From Candidatus Epulonipiscium sp. (lineage in GTDB: Bacteria; Bacillota; Clostridia; Lachnospirales; Defluviitaleaceae), in assembly GCA_012521395.1 (NCBI GenBank), contig JAAYML010000048.1, positions 1-48,318 on the forward strand: a DNA stretch of 48,318 nucleotides. The letters run 5' to 3'. The position numbers and the translations under genes are program-made. Shown here in pieces: positions 35,297 to 44,621 of this stretch. Under the pieces are notes generated by a model. The model was not told where the DNA came from and made no database searches. It saw nothing but the letters and a program-made list of their open reading frames with translations. How positions within the stretch are numbered: the stretch's first letter is position 1; every line of letters starts with the position of its first letter.

Positions 35297-38200
35297 ATGA
35301 ACTGGACGAAAGAACAGCAAGAAGCAATTTATACACGAGGCTGTGACTTACTTGTTGCGGCCGCTGCTGGTTCGGGGAAAACAGCCGTATTGGTTGAAAG
35401 AATCATTAATATCATTACGGACAAAGATAATCCTGTAGATATTGACAGGCTCCTGATTGTAACTTTTACCAATGCAGCAGCAGCAGAAATGAGGGAAAGA
35501 ATAGGGGAAGCTTTATCTAAAAAACTTGAAGAAGAACCCAGAAATTTTCACCTTCAAAAGCAATTAGCCCTTCTTCATAGAGCGTCCATTTCTACCATTC
35601 ATGCCTTTTGTTTAAATGTTATAAAAAGTAACTTTCATTTGTTAGATATAGAACCCTCATTTAGAATAGCGGATGAAGGAGAAATCCTTTTAATAAAAAC
35701 GGATGTTTTAGAAGAACTCTTTGAAAATTTATATCAAAGAGAAGATGAAGGTTTTTTAACCCTGGTAGAAAGCTATGGAGGTAAAAAAGAAGATACAAAG
35801 CTTAAGGAAATGCTTCTGGATATTTATAATTTTATTGAAAGTCATCCCTGGCCAAAAGACTGGCTTAGACAAAAAGTAGAAAGCTTTAATCCGGAACAGA
35901 TTGACTTTAAAAATAGCATTTGGATAAAGATGATTAAAGAGCAAATTCTTGAGGAATCTAAAGAACTTTTAGAAATTGCAAAACAGGCGATAAAGCTTTG
36001 TATGGAACCTGCTGGTCCTAAAAAATTCATAGATGCCTTAAATGATGACATAAGCCATATAGAAAAAATAATTAGTCTTTGTGAGGGCGATATTGAAGAA
36101 TTATATAACTACATACAGCAGATTTCTTTAAAGCCTTTAAACGATCGCAGTAAAGACATTGATGAAAATATAAAAACGGAAGTTAAAATGCTTAGAGAAA
36201 GCATAAGAGAAGGCATCCAAAAGGGCTTTAAGGACAAATTATTGTTTAAATCCCCAAAAGAAATGGAAAAAGACTTACATAAGTTATATCCTGTAATGAA
36301 AGCTTTAGAAAATGTCTTAAATGAATTTGAAAACCGCTATCAGGCAGTAAAAAAGGATAAGGGCATTATTGATTTTAATGACATAGAACATTATTGCTTA
36401 AATATTTTATTAGATGAAAAAAGCAGCATGGAGCAAATTATTCCTTCAGCGGTTGCTATTGAGCTGCAAAAGCGTTATAAAGAAATTTTAATTGATGAAT
36501 ATCAGGACAGTAATTTGGTACAGGAAACCATCCTTGAATTGATTTCAGGAAAGTATGCGGGTATGCCTAACCGCTTTATGGTAGGGGATGTTAAGCAGAG
36601 TATTTATCGTTTTAGATTGGCAAAGCCCGATTTATTTATAGAAAAGTATAATTCTTTTTCAACAGAAGCGACTGGTAAAGAGCAGAGAATCGATTTATTT
36701 AAAAACTTCAGAAGCCGCAAGAATATCCTGGATGGGGTTAATTTTCTCTTTAAACAATTGATGACGCCTGGCCTTGGAGAAATAGAATATGATGAAAAAG
36801 CAGCTCTTAATTATGCAGCCAATTATCCTGATGAAGAAGGTTTAAATTTCGGCGGACCCATTGAATTGCATTTGATAGAATCAGAGCTCACAGAAAAGGA
36901 AGACAATATAGATGAAGAATTAGAAGCTCTGACCAGTATTGAGTTAGAAGCTAAGATAGTCGCAAGAAGAATCAAAAGGTTAGTTCTGGAAGATAATTTT
37001 TATATTTTTGATAAAAAACTCAAAGTATACAGAAAAGTAGATTATAAAGATATTGTTATTTTATTGCGTACCACGGAGACCTGGGCGCATGCATTTACTG
37101 AAGAGTTAACTAAAGAAGGGATTCCTGCCTATGCAGATGTATCTTCGGGTTATTTTGATGCGATAGAAGTCAAAACCATTCTGGCTTTACTTCATATTAT
37201 TGATAATCCAAGACAGGATATTCCTCTTATTGCTGTTTTAAGGTCACCCATTGTGGGCGTAAGCTGTGATGATCTGGTAGAAATAAGAACGAGCTTTTCG
37301 TATGGGGATTTTTATGAATCTCTTAAAAGATATATTGAAGATGATTTTCAGGAAACAGAACTTTCAAAAAGACTCAAAAATTTTATAAATAACTTAGAGA
37401 GATGGCGCAGTTTAGCAGCTCATATCCCCATCGATGAACTATTATGGATTTTATATATGGAAAGTAATTATTATAATTATTTAGGGGCTATGCCGGGGGG
37501 AGAACAGCGACAAGCCAATTTAAGAATGCTGAGGGATAAGGCGGCCAATTTTGAGGCAACCAGTTATAAAGGTTTATTTAACTTTATAAGAGTCATTGAA
37601 AGAATGCAGACAGGTGGCAAAGGGGACATGGGAGCTGCCAAAATCGTAGGAGAAAATGAAAATATCGTAAGAATTATGAGTATCCATAAAAGTAAGGGTT
37701 TAGAGTTTCCAGTGGTTATTGTGGCAGGCCTGGGAAAACAATTTAATTTGAAGGATTTAAATAATCCTGTATTACTTCATCAGGATTTGGGTCTTGGTCC
37801 CAATTATGTGGATTATGAAAAAAGGCTTTCATATGAGACAGTCGCCAAGGTTGCCATTAAAAGAAAAATCACCCTGGAAACTTTATCAGAAGAAATGCGG
37901 ATTCTTTATGTTGCCTTAACAAGAGCCAGGGAAAAGCTTATCCTTACCGGCAGCGTTAAAAGCATAGAAAGCGGTGCAAAAAAGTGGGTAAGACAAGTGG
38001 CTTCTGAAAAGGAAGAACTTTCTCCTTATATCTTGTCAAAATCCAGGACCTATCTGGACTGGATTGGAATGGCCTTAGCCAGACATAAAGACGGGGAGAA
38101 GATTAAGAGCTGGGGGAATTCTTTTGGCTCTTCCGTACAAAGTCTTTATGAAGATACATCGTCATGGGAGCTTATAAAATGGTCTAAAAGAGATATTCAT

Positions 38201-39004
38201 ATTCAAGATGAGAGCAAAGCAGTCAAAAAGGAAGAGGTGCTTAACCGGCTCCTTAACTGGGACTACAGTAAAACTTACAGCCCTGAGCGGGAAGAAATCT
38301 TCAGGCGTTTATCCTGGAAATATCCTTATGAAGCGGCAACGAAGATTTCAGTCAAACTATCGATTTCAGAAATCAAAAGTCAGTATGAAGAAAATCATAG
38401 GGATTATCCTATGGATTCTGTTTTTGAAGATTTACAGCCCAGACAGCCTAAATTCATCGAAGAAGGACAGGTTTTTACAGGAGCAGAAAGAGGTACCATT
38501 ATTCATAAGGTGATGAGACATTTAGATTTTGGGGCAAAAGACTATAAGGCCATAGAAGAACAGCTTGTAAAGATGGAGTTAAAGGGCTTGTTAACCGAAG
38601 AAGAAAGAAAAGCTGTATATATTCCTTCATTATTGAATTTCTGTAAATCAGGGCTGGCAGAAAGAATTAGAAAATCTTCATTGGTAAAAAGAGAGACCCC
38701 TTTTATCTTGTCTCTTGATGCCCGAGAAATATATAAGGGTTTAAACTCTGAAGAAGAAATATTTATCCAGGGGATCATAGACTGTTTCTTTGAAGAAGAA
38801 GATGGTATCGTTTTAGTGGATTATAAAACAGATTTTATATTAAATAAGGACAATCCAGAAAAAGAAATTGAAAAAATTATGGATAAGTATAGAGTACAAA
38901 TAAATATTTATACGAAGGCGATTGAAGAAATTACAGGTCTTAAAGTAAAAGAAAAGTGCCTGTATCTTTTTGGGATTTCAAGAGCCGTTTTCTATGAAGA
39001 ATAA
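35297..39004 (+). CDS. addA: AddA (RexA-type) helicase-nuclease subunit
   Basis: The 1235-residue UvrD/Rep-like SF1A helicase has Walker A AAGSGKT (23-29), motif II DEYQDSN, motif III/IV VGDVKQSIYRFR, and a SIHKSKGLEFPVV motif. The C-terminal RecB-family nuclease is marked by GTIIHKVMRHLDF, IDCFF and LVDYKTD. The length is typical for AddA. I use the ATG at 35297 because AAGGAGG lies 7 bases upstream, not the TTG 18 bases earlier. With AddB it forms the double-strand-break repair nuclease. Confidence 0.94.
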   Translation: MNWTKEQQEAIYTRGCDLLVAAAAGSGKTAVLVERIINIITDKDNPVDIDRLLIVTFTNAAAAEMRERIGEALSKKLEEEPRNFHLQKQLALLHRASISTIHAFCLNVIKSNFHLLDIEPSFRIADEGEILLIKTDVLEELFENLYQREDEGFLTLVESYGGKKEDTKLKEMLLDIYNFIESHPWPKDWLRQKVESFNPEQIDFKNSIWIKMIKEQILEESKELLEIAKQAIKLCMEPAGPKKFIDALNDDISHIEKIISLCEGDIEELYNYIQQISLKPLNDRSKDIDENIKTEVKMLRESIREGIQKGFKDKLLFKSPKEMEKDLHKLYPVMKALENVLNEFENRYQAVKKDKGIIDFNDIEHYCLNILLDEKSSMEQIIPSAVAIELQKRYKEILIDEYQDSNLVQETILELISGKYAGMPNRFMVGDVKQSIYRFRLAKPDLFIEKYNSFSTEATGKEQRIDLFKNFRSRKNILDGVNFLFKQLMTPGLGEIEYDEKAALNYAANYPDEEGLNFGGPIELHLIESELTEKEDNIDEELEALTSIELEAKIVARRIKRLVLEDNFYIFDKKLKVYRKVDYKDIVILLRTTETWAHAFTEELTKEGIPAYADVSSGYFDAIEVKTILALLHIIDNPRQDIPLIAVLRSPIVGVSCDDLVEIRTSFSYGDFYESLKRYIEDDFQETELSKRLKNFINNLERWRSLAAHIPIDELLWILYMESNYYNYLGAMPGGEQRQANLRMLRDKAANFEATSYKGLFNFIRVIERMQTGGKGDMGAAKIVGENENIVRIMSIHKSKGLEFPVVIVAGLGKQFNLKDLNNPVLLHQDLGLGPNYVDYEKRLSYETVAKVAIKRKITLETLSEEMRILYVALTRAREKLILTGSVKSIESGAKKWVRQVASEKEELSPYILSKSRTYLDWIGMALARHKDGEKIKSWGNSFGSSVQSLYEDTSSWELIKWSKRDIHIQDESKAVKKEEVLNRLLNWDYSKTYSPEREEIFRRLSWKYPYEAATKISVKLSISEIKSQYEENHRDYPMDSVFEDLQPRQPKFIEEGQVFTGAERGTIIHKVMRHLDFGAKDYKAIEEQLVKMELKGLLTEEERKAVYIPSLLNFCKSGLAERIRKSSLVKRETPFILSLDAREIYKGLNSEEEIFIQGIIDCFFEEEDGIVLVDYKTDFILNKDNPEKEIEKIMDKYRVQINIYTKAIEEITGLKVKEKCLYLFGISRAVFYEE

Positions 39005-39057
39005 AATTGCCCCCATAAGTTAGACTTTAAGTCTGGCTTATGGAGGCAATTTTTTTA
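39004..39057. terminator. bidirectional terminator between addA and htpG
   Basis: A long near-perfect stem at 39004-39052 (AAAATTGCC and CCATAAG on one side, CTTATGG and GGCAATTTT on the other) ends in a T run. The two genes converge here. Confidence 0.88.
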
Positions 39058-40941
39058 ATTCTTTTCTGCAAGGATGGCCATGATTTTATTCGTTCTTTCA
39101 ATAAACTGAGTCATGGCCTCAGCTTCTAAAGTCTGGTGACTTAATAAGGCCAAATCATAAATTTGATTACAGAGTATGTTAAGAAGTTCTTTTTCATTTT
39201 CGTCTTCACTTTTATCGTAAATCATTTGGATTAACTGATTATTTTTATTGAGGACAAGGGTTTGCTCTTTGGTAAAAAGCCCTGGCATTTCGAGACCGCC
39301 AAACATTTTGGACATTTCTTCTAAGCGTCTGGTCTCTTCAGAAAGAAGAATCATTGCTGAAATATTTTCAGATTTAAGGCTTTCTACCTGAACTTTAAGA
39401 TCGGGCTTATTCAAGTTATCTTTAAAGATTTTTTCAAGTTTTTGCGCAAAATCTTTTGCTTTTTCATCGCCCTTATTATCTTCATCTTTTTTGAGATTTT
39501 CAGACAAATCAGCGTCTATCCTGTAAAATTTAATGTCGCTTTCACGCATTTCTATATGAGACATAAAAGGAGCGTCTATGGTTGAGTTTAAAATAACGGC
39601 ATCCATATTATTATCTTTAAAAAGTTTTATATATTGTGCTTGTTGACGTTCATCGGTCACATAAAAGACTTTGTTTTTGTGATTGGATTCATTTTTTTCT
39701 AAGTATTCTTTAAGGGTTAAGTAATTTCCATTGATACTCTTGTAAAGAATCGTGTCCTTAACTTTATCATAAAATTTTTCTTCTTTGATAGCTCCAAATT
39801 TAACAAAGGGATGGATGTCGTCCCAATACTTAATGTAATCCTCTTTCTTTGACTTATAAAGAGAAACTAATTTATCAGCAACTTTTTTTGCAATATAGTT
39901 GGATATTTTTTTGACATATGCATCATTTTGCAAAAAACTTCTGGATACGTTAAGGGGTAAATCAGGACAATCGATAGCACCTTTTAAAAGAAGTAAAAAC
40001 TCCGGAATAACTTCTTTTATATTGTCTGCAACGAATACCTGATTATTATAAAGCTTTATCTTCCCTTCTATGGTTTCAAATTCATTTCTTAGCTTGGGGA
40101 AGTAGAGAATTCCCTTAAGGTTAAAAGGATAGTCCATATTTAAATGGATCCAAAACAGAGGTTCATTAAAATCCATAAAGACTTTTTTATAAAAGTCCTT
40201 ATATTCTTCTTCGGTACAGTCATTGGGCTTTTTCAACCACAAGGGTTTAGTATCGTTAATGGGTTTCCTTTCTTCTTTTTTATCTTCTTCATTTTTCTTT
40301 TTCTTGTGTTCTGCTTTTTCAAAATAAATGGGAACAGGCATAAAAGCACAATATTTTTCAAGAATCTCTCTTAATTTAAATTCATTTAAGAATTCTTTTC
40401 CATTATCACCTATGTAGAGGGTAACAGTTGTTCCACGGGTATTTCTATCGGATTCTTCCATTTCATATTCTGTTCCGCCGGCACAAATCCAACGGACAGG
40501 GGAGGCGTTTTCCTGATAGGAAAGGGTATCAATCTGGACCTTGTCTGCTACCATGAAAGCAGAGTAAAATCCAAGGCCAAAATGTCCAATGATTTGATCT
40601 TTATCCATTTTGTCCTTATATTTTTTTAAAAAGTCTTCGGCACCAGAAAAAGCAATTTGATTAATATATTTTTTAACTTCATCGGCAGTCATGCCAATGC
40701 CGTTGTCTGAAACTTTTATCGTTTTATTCTTTTCATCTAAAATGACTTCAATTTCATATTCTGTATTTTCAGGAACAGTTGCTTCCCCTAAAGTAACCAG
40801 TTTCTTTAACTTTAATATGGCATCTGAGCTGTTAGAAACCAATTCCCGGATGAAAATATCGGAATCGGAATAAAGCCATTTTTTAATGATAGGAAAAATG
40901 TTCTCACTATGTATGGATAGATTTCCAGTTTCACGAGCCAT
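39055..40941 (-). CDS. htpG: HtpG, bacterial Hsp90 chaperone
   Basis: The 628-residue protein has the Hsp90 N-terminal ATPase signatures: SSDAILKLKKL with the catalytic-region Glu before it (IRELVSNSSDA), DNGIGM, and GHFGLGFYSAF. The acidic/basic linker KKKKNEEDKKEERK precedes the middle domain, with SRSFLQND as the conserved Arg loop. I choose the internal ATG at 40941 because AAGGAG lies 8 bases upstream and MARETGNLSIHSE matches the family start; the longer reading adds 11 residues. A promoter and a CIRCE-like operator lie just upstream, which predicts heat-shock control. Confidence 0.93.
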   Translation of the reverse strand: MARETGNLSIHSENIFPIIKKWLYSDSDIFIRELVSNSSDAILKLKKLVTLGEATVPENTEYEIEVILDEKNKTIKVSDNGIGMTADEVKKYINQIAFSGAEDFLKKYKDKMDKDQIIGHFGLGFYSAFMVADKVQIDTLSYQENASPVRWICAGGTEYEMEESDRNTRGTTVTLYIGDNGKEFLNEFKLREILEKYCAFMPVPIYFEKAEHKKKKNEEDKKEERKPINDTKPLWLKKPNDCTEEEYKDFYKKVFMDFNEPLFWIHLNMDYPFNLKGILYFPKLRNEFETIEGKIKLYNNQVFVADNIKEVIPEFLLLLKGAIDCPDLPLNVSRSFLQNDAYVKKISNYIAKKVADKLVSLYKSKKEDYIKYWDDIHPFVKFGAIKEEKFYDKVKDTILYKSINGNYLTLKEYLEKNESNHKNKVFYVTDERQQAQYIKLFKDNNMDAVILNSTIDAPFMSHIEMRESDIKFYRIDADLSENLKKDEDNKGDEKAKDFAQKLEKIFKDNLNKPDLKVQVESLKSENISAMILLSEETRRLEEMSKMFGGLEMPGLFTKEQTLVLNKNNQLIQMIYDKSEDENEKELLNILCNQIYDLALLSHQTLEAEAMTQFIERTNKIMAILAEKN

Positions 40942-40976
40942 AGAACTTCTCCTTTCTTTAGTTTTTTCTATCATAT

Positions 40977-41004
40977 GTTATACCACGCTGAAAATAAAAG
41001 TCAA
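40977..41004 (-). promoter_or_regulatory. promoter of htpG
   Basis: On the minus strand TTGACT (41004-40999) and TATAAC (40982-40977) are separated by 16 bases, about 36 bases before the htpG start. Confidence 0.55.
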
Positions 41005-41014
41005 GAATGAATCA

Positions 41015-41041
41015 TCAGCACTCCTTCCTGGTGAGTGACAA
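41015..41041. promoter_or_regulatory. CIRCE-like operator (HrcA site)
   Basis: TCAGCACTC, nine bases, then GAGTGACAA matches the CIRCE consensus TTAGCACTC-N9-GAGTGCTAA at 15 of 18 positions with exact spacing. It lies 10 bases upstream of the htpG -35 element and between the divergent htpG and CBS genes. Confidence 0.6.
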
Positions 41042-41112
41042 ATTATAAGGTAGGCTTTTTGTAGAAAATATGATATAATAAAATTGAAATCAATAAAAAG
41101 AGGTGATTTTAA

Positions 41113-41493
41113 ATGAAGGTTAGAGATATTATGAATGATACCTTTTATATGGTTATGCCTCAGGATACTTTAGAAAAGACTTTATCCATCATGGAGACTA
41201 AAAAAGTGAATGGTCTTCCTGTGGTAGATGAAAATAAGTTGTTAGTAGGTTTTATTGTAAAAGCCGATATATATAGATTTTTGAGTACAACAGGTCACTA
41301 CGAAGCTTGCCCGGTAGACTGGGCGATGAGTAAAGATGTTATAACGGCAATGCATGATGAATCCATTAAAGAGGCAGCCAGAAGATTGCGACAGCATAAT
41401 ATAATAGGTATGCCTGTGGTAGAGCAGGGCAGGGTCATAGGGCTTATTTCTATTGAAAATATTGTAGATTATTTTCTAACTTTAGAGATTTAA
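41113..41493 (+). CDS. CBS-pair domain protein
   Basis: The 126-residue protein is made only of two tandem CBS motifs: VRDIMNDTFYMVMPQDTLE with VNGLPVVDENKLLVGFI, then MSKDVITAMHDESIKEAA with IIGMPVVEQGRVIGLIS. Stand-alone CBS pairs usually bind adenine nucleotides and act as energy sensors. AGAGGTGAT precedes the ATG; a TATAAT at 41074 is a plausible -10. It converges with the DUF5721 gene, with one base between the stop codons. Confidence 0.85.
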   Translation: MKVRDIMNDTFYMVMPQDTLEKTLSIMETKKVNGLPVVDENKLLVGFIVKADIYRFLSTTGHYEACPVDWAMSKDVITAMHDESIKEAARRLRQHNIIGMPVVEQGRVIGLISIENIVDYFLTLEI

Positions 41494-41494
41494 A

Positions 41495-41959
41495 TCATTC
41501 TACATAGATATTCGCTTTTTTAAAAAAGTCACGAACATATTGATCCCATTCCTGTTCAATCGTTTTATCCAAAGAAAAGTTTTCAAATGCTATGCCGTTG
41601 GTACAGGATAATTTACCTTGTGAATAGATTAAATTGATAAACAGGGCAGAAATATCAAAAGAAGCAAAGTCAGGTATCTTATCTATAGCTGCTGAAAATA
41701 CTATTTTTAAATAGGTCGGCGGCTTTTTTCCTTTGATGATATTAAATATATGTGATTTGATTTCTTTCCATAATACAAAATTGCGCTCATATAAATCTTT
41801 TTCATCCTCGGTTAAAAAGGCTTTGTTTAAATTACCCTGAATTTGGAATTTTGCAAAGGTATGTACTTCAGCAGTCCTTAGCTCAAATTCATCAAAAAGA
41901 TTCCCTTTTAATAGTTCATCCATGGTTTTTTTTACATCTGTTATATTTAAGCTAATCAT
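41495..41959 (-). CDS. DUF5721 family protein
   Basis: The 154-residue cytoplasmic protein resembles DUF5721 members from Lachnospirales relatives: FELRTAEVHTFAKFQIQGN, LWKEIKSHIFNIIKGKK, YLKIVFSA and SLDKTIEQEWDQYVRDFF. The fold and role are unknown. TAGGAGC lies upstream of the ATG. The family is often annotated hypothetical; it is useful here as a taxonomic marker. Confidence 0.65.
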   Translation of the reverse strand: MISLNITDVKKTMDELLKGNLFDEFELRTAEVHTFAKFQIQGNLNKAFLTEDEKDLYERNFVLWKEIKSHIFNIIKGKKPPTYLKIVFSAAIDKIPDFASFDISALFINLIYSQGKLSCTNGIAFENFSLDKTIEQEWDQYVRDFFKKANIYVE

Positions 41960-42042
41960 AGAATGCTCCTATCTGATATGATTTTTTCTTTTTGTATTTT
42001 GCTTTTATTATTCTATCATATTATTAATGTATTATAAATGCA

Positions 42043-42066
42043 AAATCACCGGCAAGCCGGTGATTT
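42043..42066 (-). terminator. terminator of the NADH dehydrogenase gene
   Basis: A perfect 11-bp stem (AAATCACCGGC with GCCGGTGATTT, 2-nt loop) lies 3 bases after the stop codon in the minus-strand sense, followed there by TTTGC. Confidence 0.75.
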
Positions 42067-42068
42067 AT

Positions 42069-43829
42069 TTATTTCCATAGATTAATTTTAATTCTTCTTT
42101 TTCTGACGAAGTGTCTCCATTGTCTCATAAGATATGGCATCAGGTAATGGTCTACACCAAAGGCTCTTCCAGCCCCACCCAGCATAGGAATGGAAGAAAT
42201 TAAGAACCATAAATCATTCAGTCCGGTAGACAGCAAGAAATTGATATTCATGCCGATGGAGACAATAGCTGCCAGGAAAGTAAAGGTACCTGTAATAAAG
42301 GCTAAACCAAGACCTATTTCGGTCAACACGACCAACTTTTGGAAGAACATGGAATTTGGAATAATTAAATGATCAACAAGCCATGCATACCAACCAGGTG
42401 TATGACTTGAAACAAGCTGCATAACGGTTGCTCCTGTTGTCGTATCGACGTTGCTTCCGGCAAGCATTTGGTATTGAAACCAGCCACTATTAATTTTATC
42501 AAGACCTGACATAAGCCACATATAACCCAGGTAAAGTCTTAAAAATACAAGTAAAAATGTAGGAGATACTTTATCCAGATGCCTGTGCAGGAAACCTCTT
42601 TGATGATTAACACCCCAGAATTCGTTCTTTAAGTATTTGCCGATTAATTCAAAACCACCAATGCCAAAGAGATAGTGAATATTAACCATATGCTTCATTA
42701 ATAAAGCAGGGTAGCCTGATAATTTTATGCCCATAATATTGGCAACGGCATAGTTTTTACCCATGGAGACCATAATACCATGCAGTTTGGGTTTGGCTTT
42801 TTCTAATTCCTGATTACGGATCAGGTTGAGAACATTGATCGCTGCATATTTCCCAGTTTCAAGAGCTGTTTCAACCAGGGCAGGCAGGATTTGATTATCT
42901 TCTGTGGTAAATAATGCAAAGTCTCCAATGGCAAAGACATTTTTATACTTGGTTCTCGTGTATGGATCTACACAAACTCTCTCGCCTTTTCCTTTTTCTA
43001 AATCAATATCAATTAAACATTTATTAGCTTGTACACCACCAGCCCAAATAAGTGTATGAGACTTAATGGTCTTTTCGTTATTAATAACAAAGGAATCATT
43101 ATTGACTTTTGTAATCGGGCTATTCGTAAGAATTTCAACACCTAATTTATTTTTAAGATATTTTTCAGCTTTATGGATTAAAGAGTCATCTAATATAGAG
43201 AGAATTTTGGGGAGTGCTTCAATAAGCAAGAGTCTTACTTCTTTTAAATCAACCTTATAAATGTTTGCTAAGTCTTTAACCCATAGAGCCAATTCTCCGA
43301 CCATTTCTGTTCCTGTAAAACCACCGCCGACTACTGCAAAGGTCAGATATGCTTTTCTTTTTTCAGGGTCGGGTTCTTTTGCAGCTTTGTCAAACATAGA
43401 AAGAATATGATTTTTAATTTTAACAGCATCCTTATGGGACCAAAGGCTGAAGCCATTCTCTTTTAAGCCTTCAATACCATAATAATGAGGTTCACTTCCA
43501 ATGCCAATAATAAGAAAGTCATAGGAATAACTATTATTTTCCGATATTAATGTTTGATTTTCAAAATCAATATCTTTAATATAGTCTTGGATAACCTTTA
43601 CATCTGTATATTGGAAAATATCTTTTAAGTAAACCGTTACGCCGTTTTCATTAATACGGTTTGCTGCGACTTCATGGATTTCTGTGAGCAGTGTATGATA
43701 GGGGTTTTTATCTATAATAAAAATCTCAATGTTATCCGATTTTTTCTTCTTTTTTTGTAAGGTCAGTGCAGCTTGAATACCACCGTATCCAGCACCAAGG
43801 ATGAATACTTTTTTACTGTTTTTATTCAT
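42069..43829 (-). CDS. ndh2: type II NADH dehydrogenase fused to a DoxX-like membrane domain
   Basis: The 586-residue protein has an FAD Rossmann motif (GAGYGGIQAALTL) and an NAD-binding motif (VGGGFTGTEMVGELA). NDH-2 signatures are also present: FAIGDFAL, and an Ala/Leu-rich ETALETGKYAA. From about residue 430 it continues with four membrane helices resembling DoxX (FLRLYLGYMWLMSGLDKI, then LTEIGLGLAFITG and GMNINFLLSTG). Canonical Ndh is about 400 residues; the membrane extension is a feature of the extracellular-electron-transfer Ndh2 of Listeria. It should pass electrons from NADH to a quinone. The ATG at 43829 has TAAGGAGG upstream. It is divergent from the flavin lipoprotein gene. Confidence 0.85.
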   Translation of the reverse strand: MNKNSKKVFILGAGYGGIQAALTLQKKKKKSDNIEIFIIDKNPYHTLLTEIHEVAANRINENGVTVYLKDIFQYTDVKVIQDYIKDIDFENQTLISENNSYSYDFLIIGIGSEPHYYGIEGLKENGFSLWSHKDAVKIKNHILSMFDKAAKEPDPEKRKAYLTFAVVGGGFTGTEMVGELALWVKDLANIYKVDLKEVRLLLIEALPKILSILDDSLIHKAEKYLKNKLGVEILTNSPITKVNNDSFVINNEKTIKSHTLIWAGGVQANKCLIDIDLEKGKGERVCVDPYTRTKYKNVFAIGDFALFTTEDNQILPALVETALETGKYAAINVLNLIRNQELEKAKPKLHGIMVSMGKNYAVANIMGIKLSGYPALLMKHMVNIHYLFGIGGFELIGKYLKNEFWGVNHQRGFLHRHLDKVSPTFLLVFLRLYLGYMWLMSGLDKINSGWFQYQMLAGSNVDTTTGATVMQLVSSHTPGWYAWLVDHLIIPNSMFFQKLVVLTEIGLGLAFITGTFTFLAAIVSIGMNINFLLSTGLNDLWFLISSIPMLGGAGRAFGVDHYLMPYLMRQWRHFVRKRRIKINLWK

Positions 43830-43870
43830 ACAATTTGCCTCCTTAGTGTATATTATTAACACTTTGACGC

Positions 43871-43899
43871 ATATTAATCATGAAGATATTCCTAATCAA
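43871..43899 (-). promoter_or_regulatory. promoter of the NADH dehydrogenase gene
   Basis: On the minus strand TTGATT (43899-43894) and TAATAT (43876-43871) are separated by 17 bases, 42 bases before the start. The rest of the 319-base divergent region to 44148 holds the opposite promoter and AT-rich spacer. Confidence 0.45.
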
Positions 43900-44054
43900 A
43901 TTATAAATTTAAAAATGTTCTCTTTTTATTGAGTATATCATAATTATCGTTAAATGTATATAATTAAGGCAACAAAATTGAGAGGAATACTTAGAATAGC
44001 ATAGAAAAAGCTCATAAATCATTTAAAAGTATAATAAATGCTAAATTATATATT

Positions 44055-44083
44055 TTGACAAGAAGTGATTACTATAGTAAAAT
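44055..44083 (+). promoter_or_regulatory. promoter of the flavin lipoprotein gene with overlapping operator
   Basis: TTGACA at 44055 and TAAAAT at 44078 have an ideal 17-base spacer. A perfect 12-base palindrome TTACTATAGTAA (44069-44080) lies between them and runs into the -10. A wider imperfect inverted repeat (GACAAGAAGTGA with TCACTTGTC) encloses the whole promoter. Repression by a dimeric regulator is inferred. Confidence 0.55.
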
Positions 44084-44148
44084 GTCACTTGTCTAAGGAT
44101 TAACAAGCTAGTACAATTTAAATTTATATACAAAAAAGGAGGTCTATA

Positions 44149-44607
44149 ATGAAGAAAATTATATTAATGTGTTTATCTTTAGCATTGGCAGTTAGCGTAT
44201 TATCAGCTTGTAATACAGGAAAACAAGCAGAAGATGGTGGAGATACAACAGGAGGTACACAAACAGAAGTATCTTACAAGGATGGCAGTTATAAGGCTGA
44301 GGCAGATAGTTTTGATGAACATGGCTGGAAACCTGTTATCACCATTGAAGTAAAAGATGGTAAAATTTCGTCTGTTGATTATGACGAAGTGAATGAGGCA
44401 GGTGCTTCTAAAGAGACTGATGAAGAATATAACAAAAATATGAAAGATAAGGTTGGACTTGGTCCCGCAGAAGCTATCCCACAATTGGAAAAAGATTTGG
44501 TTGAAAAACAGGATGTGAATGCAGTTGATACAGTAACTGGTGCAACGGGTACTACGAATAACTTCAAGACAATGGCAAATAAAGCTTTAGAAGAAGCAAA
44601 AAATTAA
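44149..44607 (+). CDS. pplA: PplA-like extracellular flavin lipoprotein (FMN-binding domain)
   Basis: The 152-residue protein has a lipoprotein signal (MCLSLALAVSVLSAC) and a Gly/Thr linker. One FMN_bind domain follows: KDGSYKAEADSFDEHGWKP, then DGKISSVDYDEVNEAG. The flavinylation motif is D127-T-V-T-G-A-T133, which fits the ApbE target DxxTGAT; FMN would be attached to Thr133. Listeria PplA has two such domains, this one has one. Its ribosome site AAGGAGGT is perfect, suggesting high expression. A terminator follows before the apbE-type gene. Confidence 0.85.
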   Translation: MKKIILMCLSLALAVSVLSACNTGKQAEDGGDTTGGTQTEVSYKDGSYKAEADSFDEHGWKPVITIEVKDGKISSVDYDEVNEAGASKETDEEYNKNMKDKVGLGPAEAIPQLEKDLVEKQDVNAVDTVTGATGTTNNFKTMANKALEEAKN

Positions 44608-44621
44608 ACATATCATTTTAC

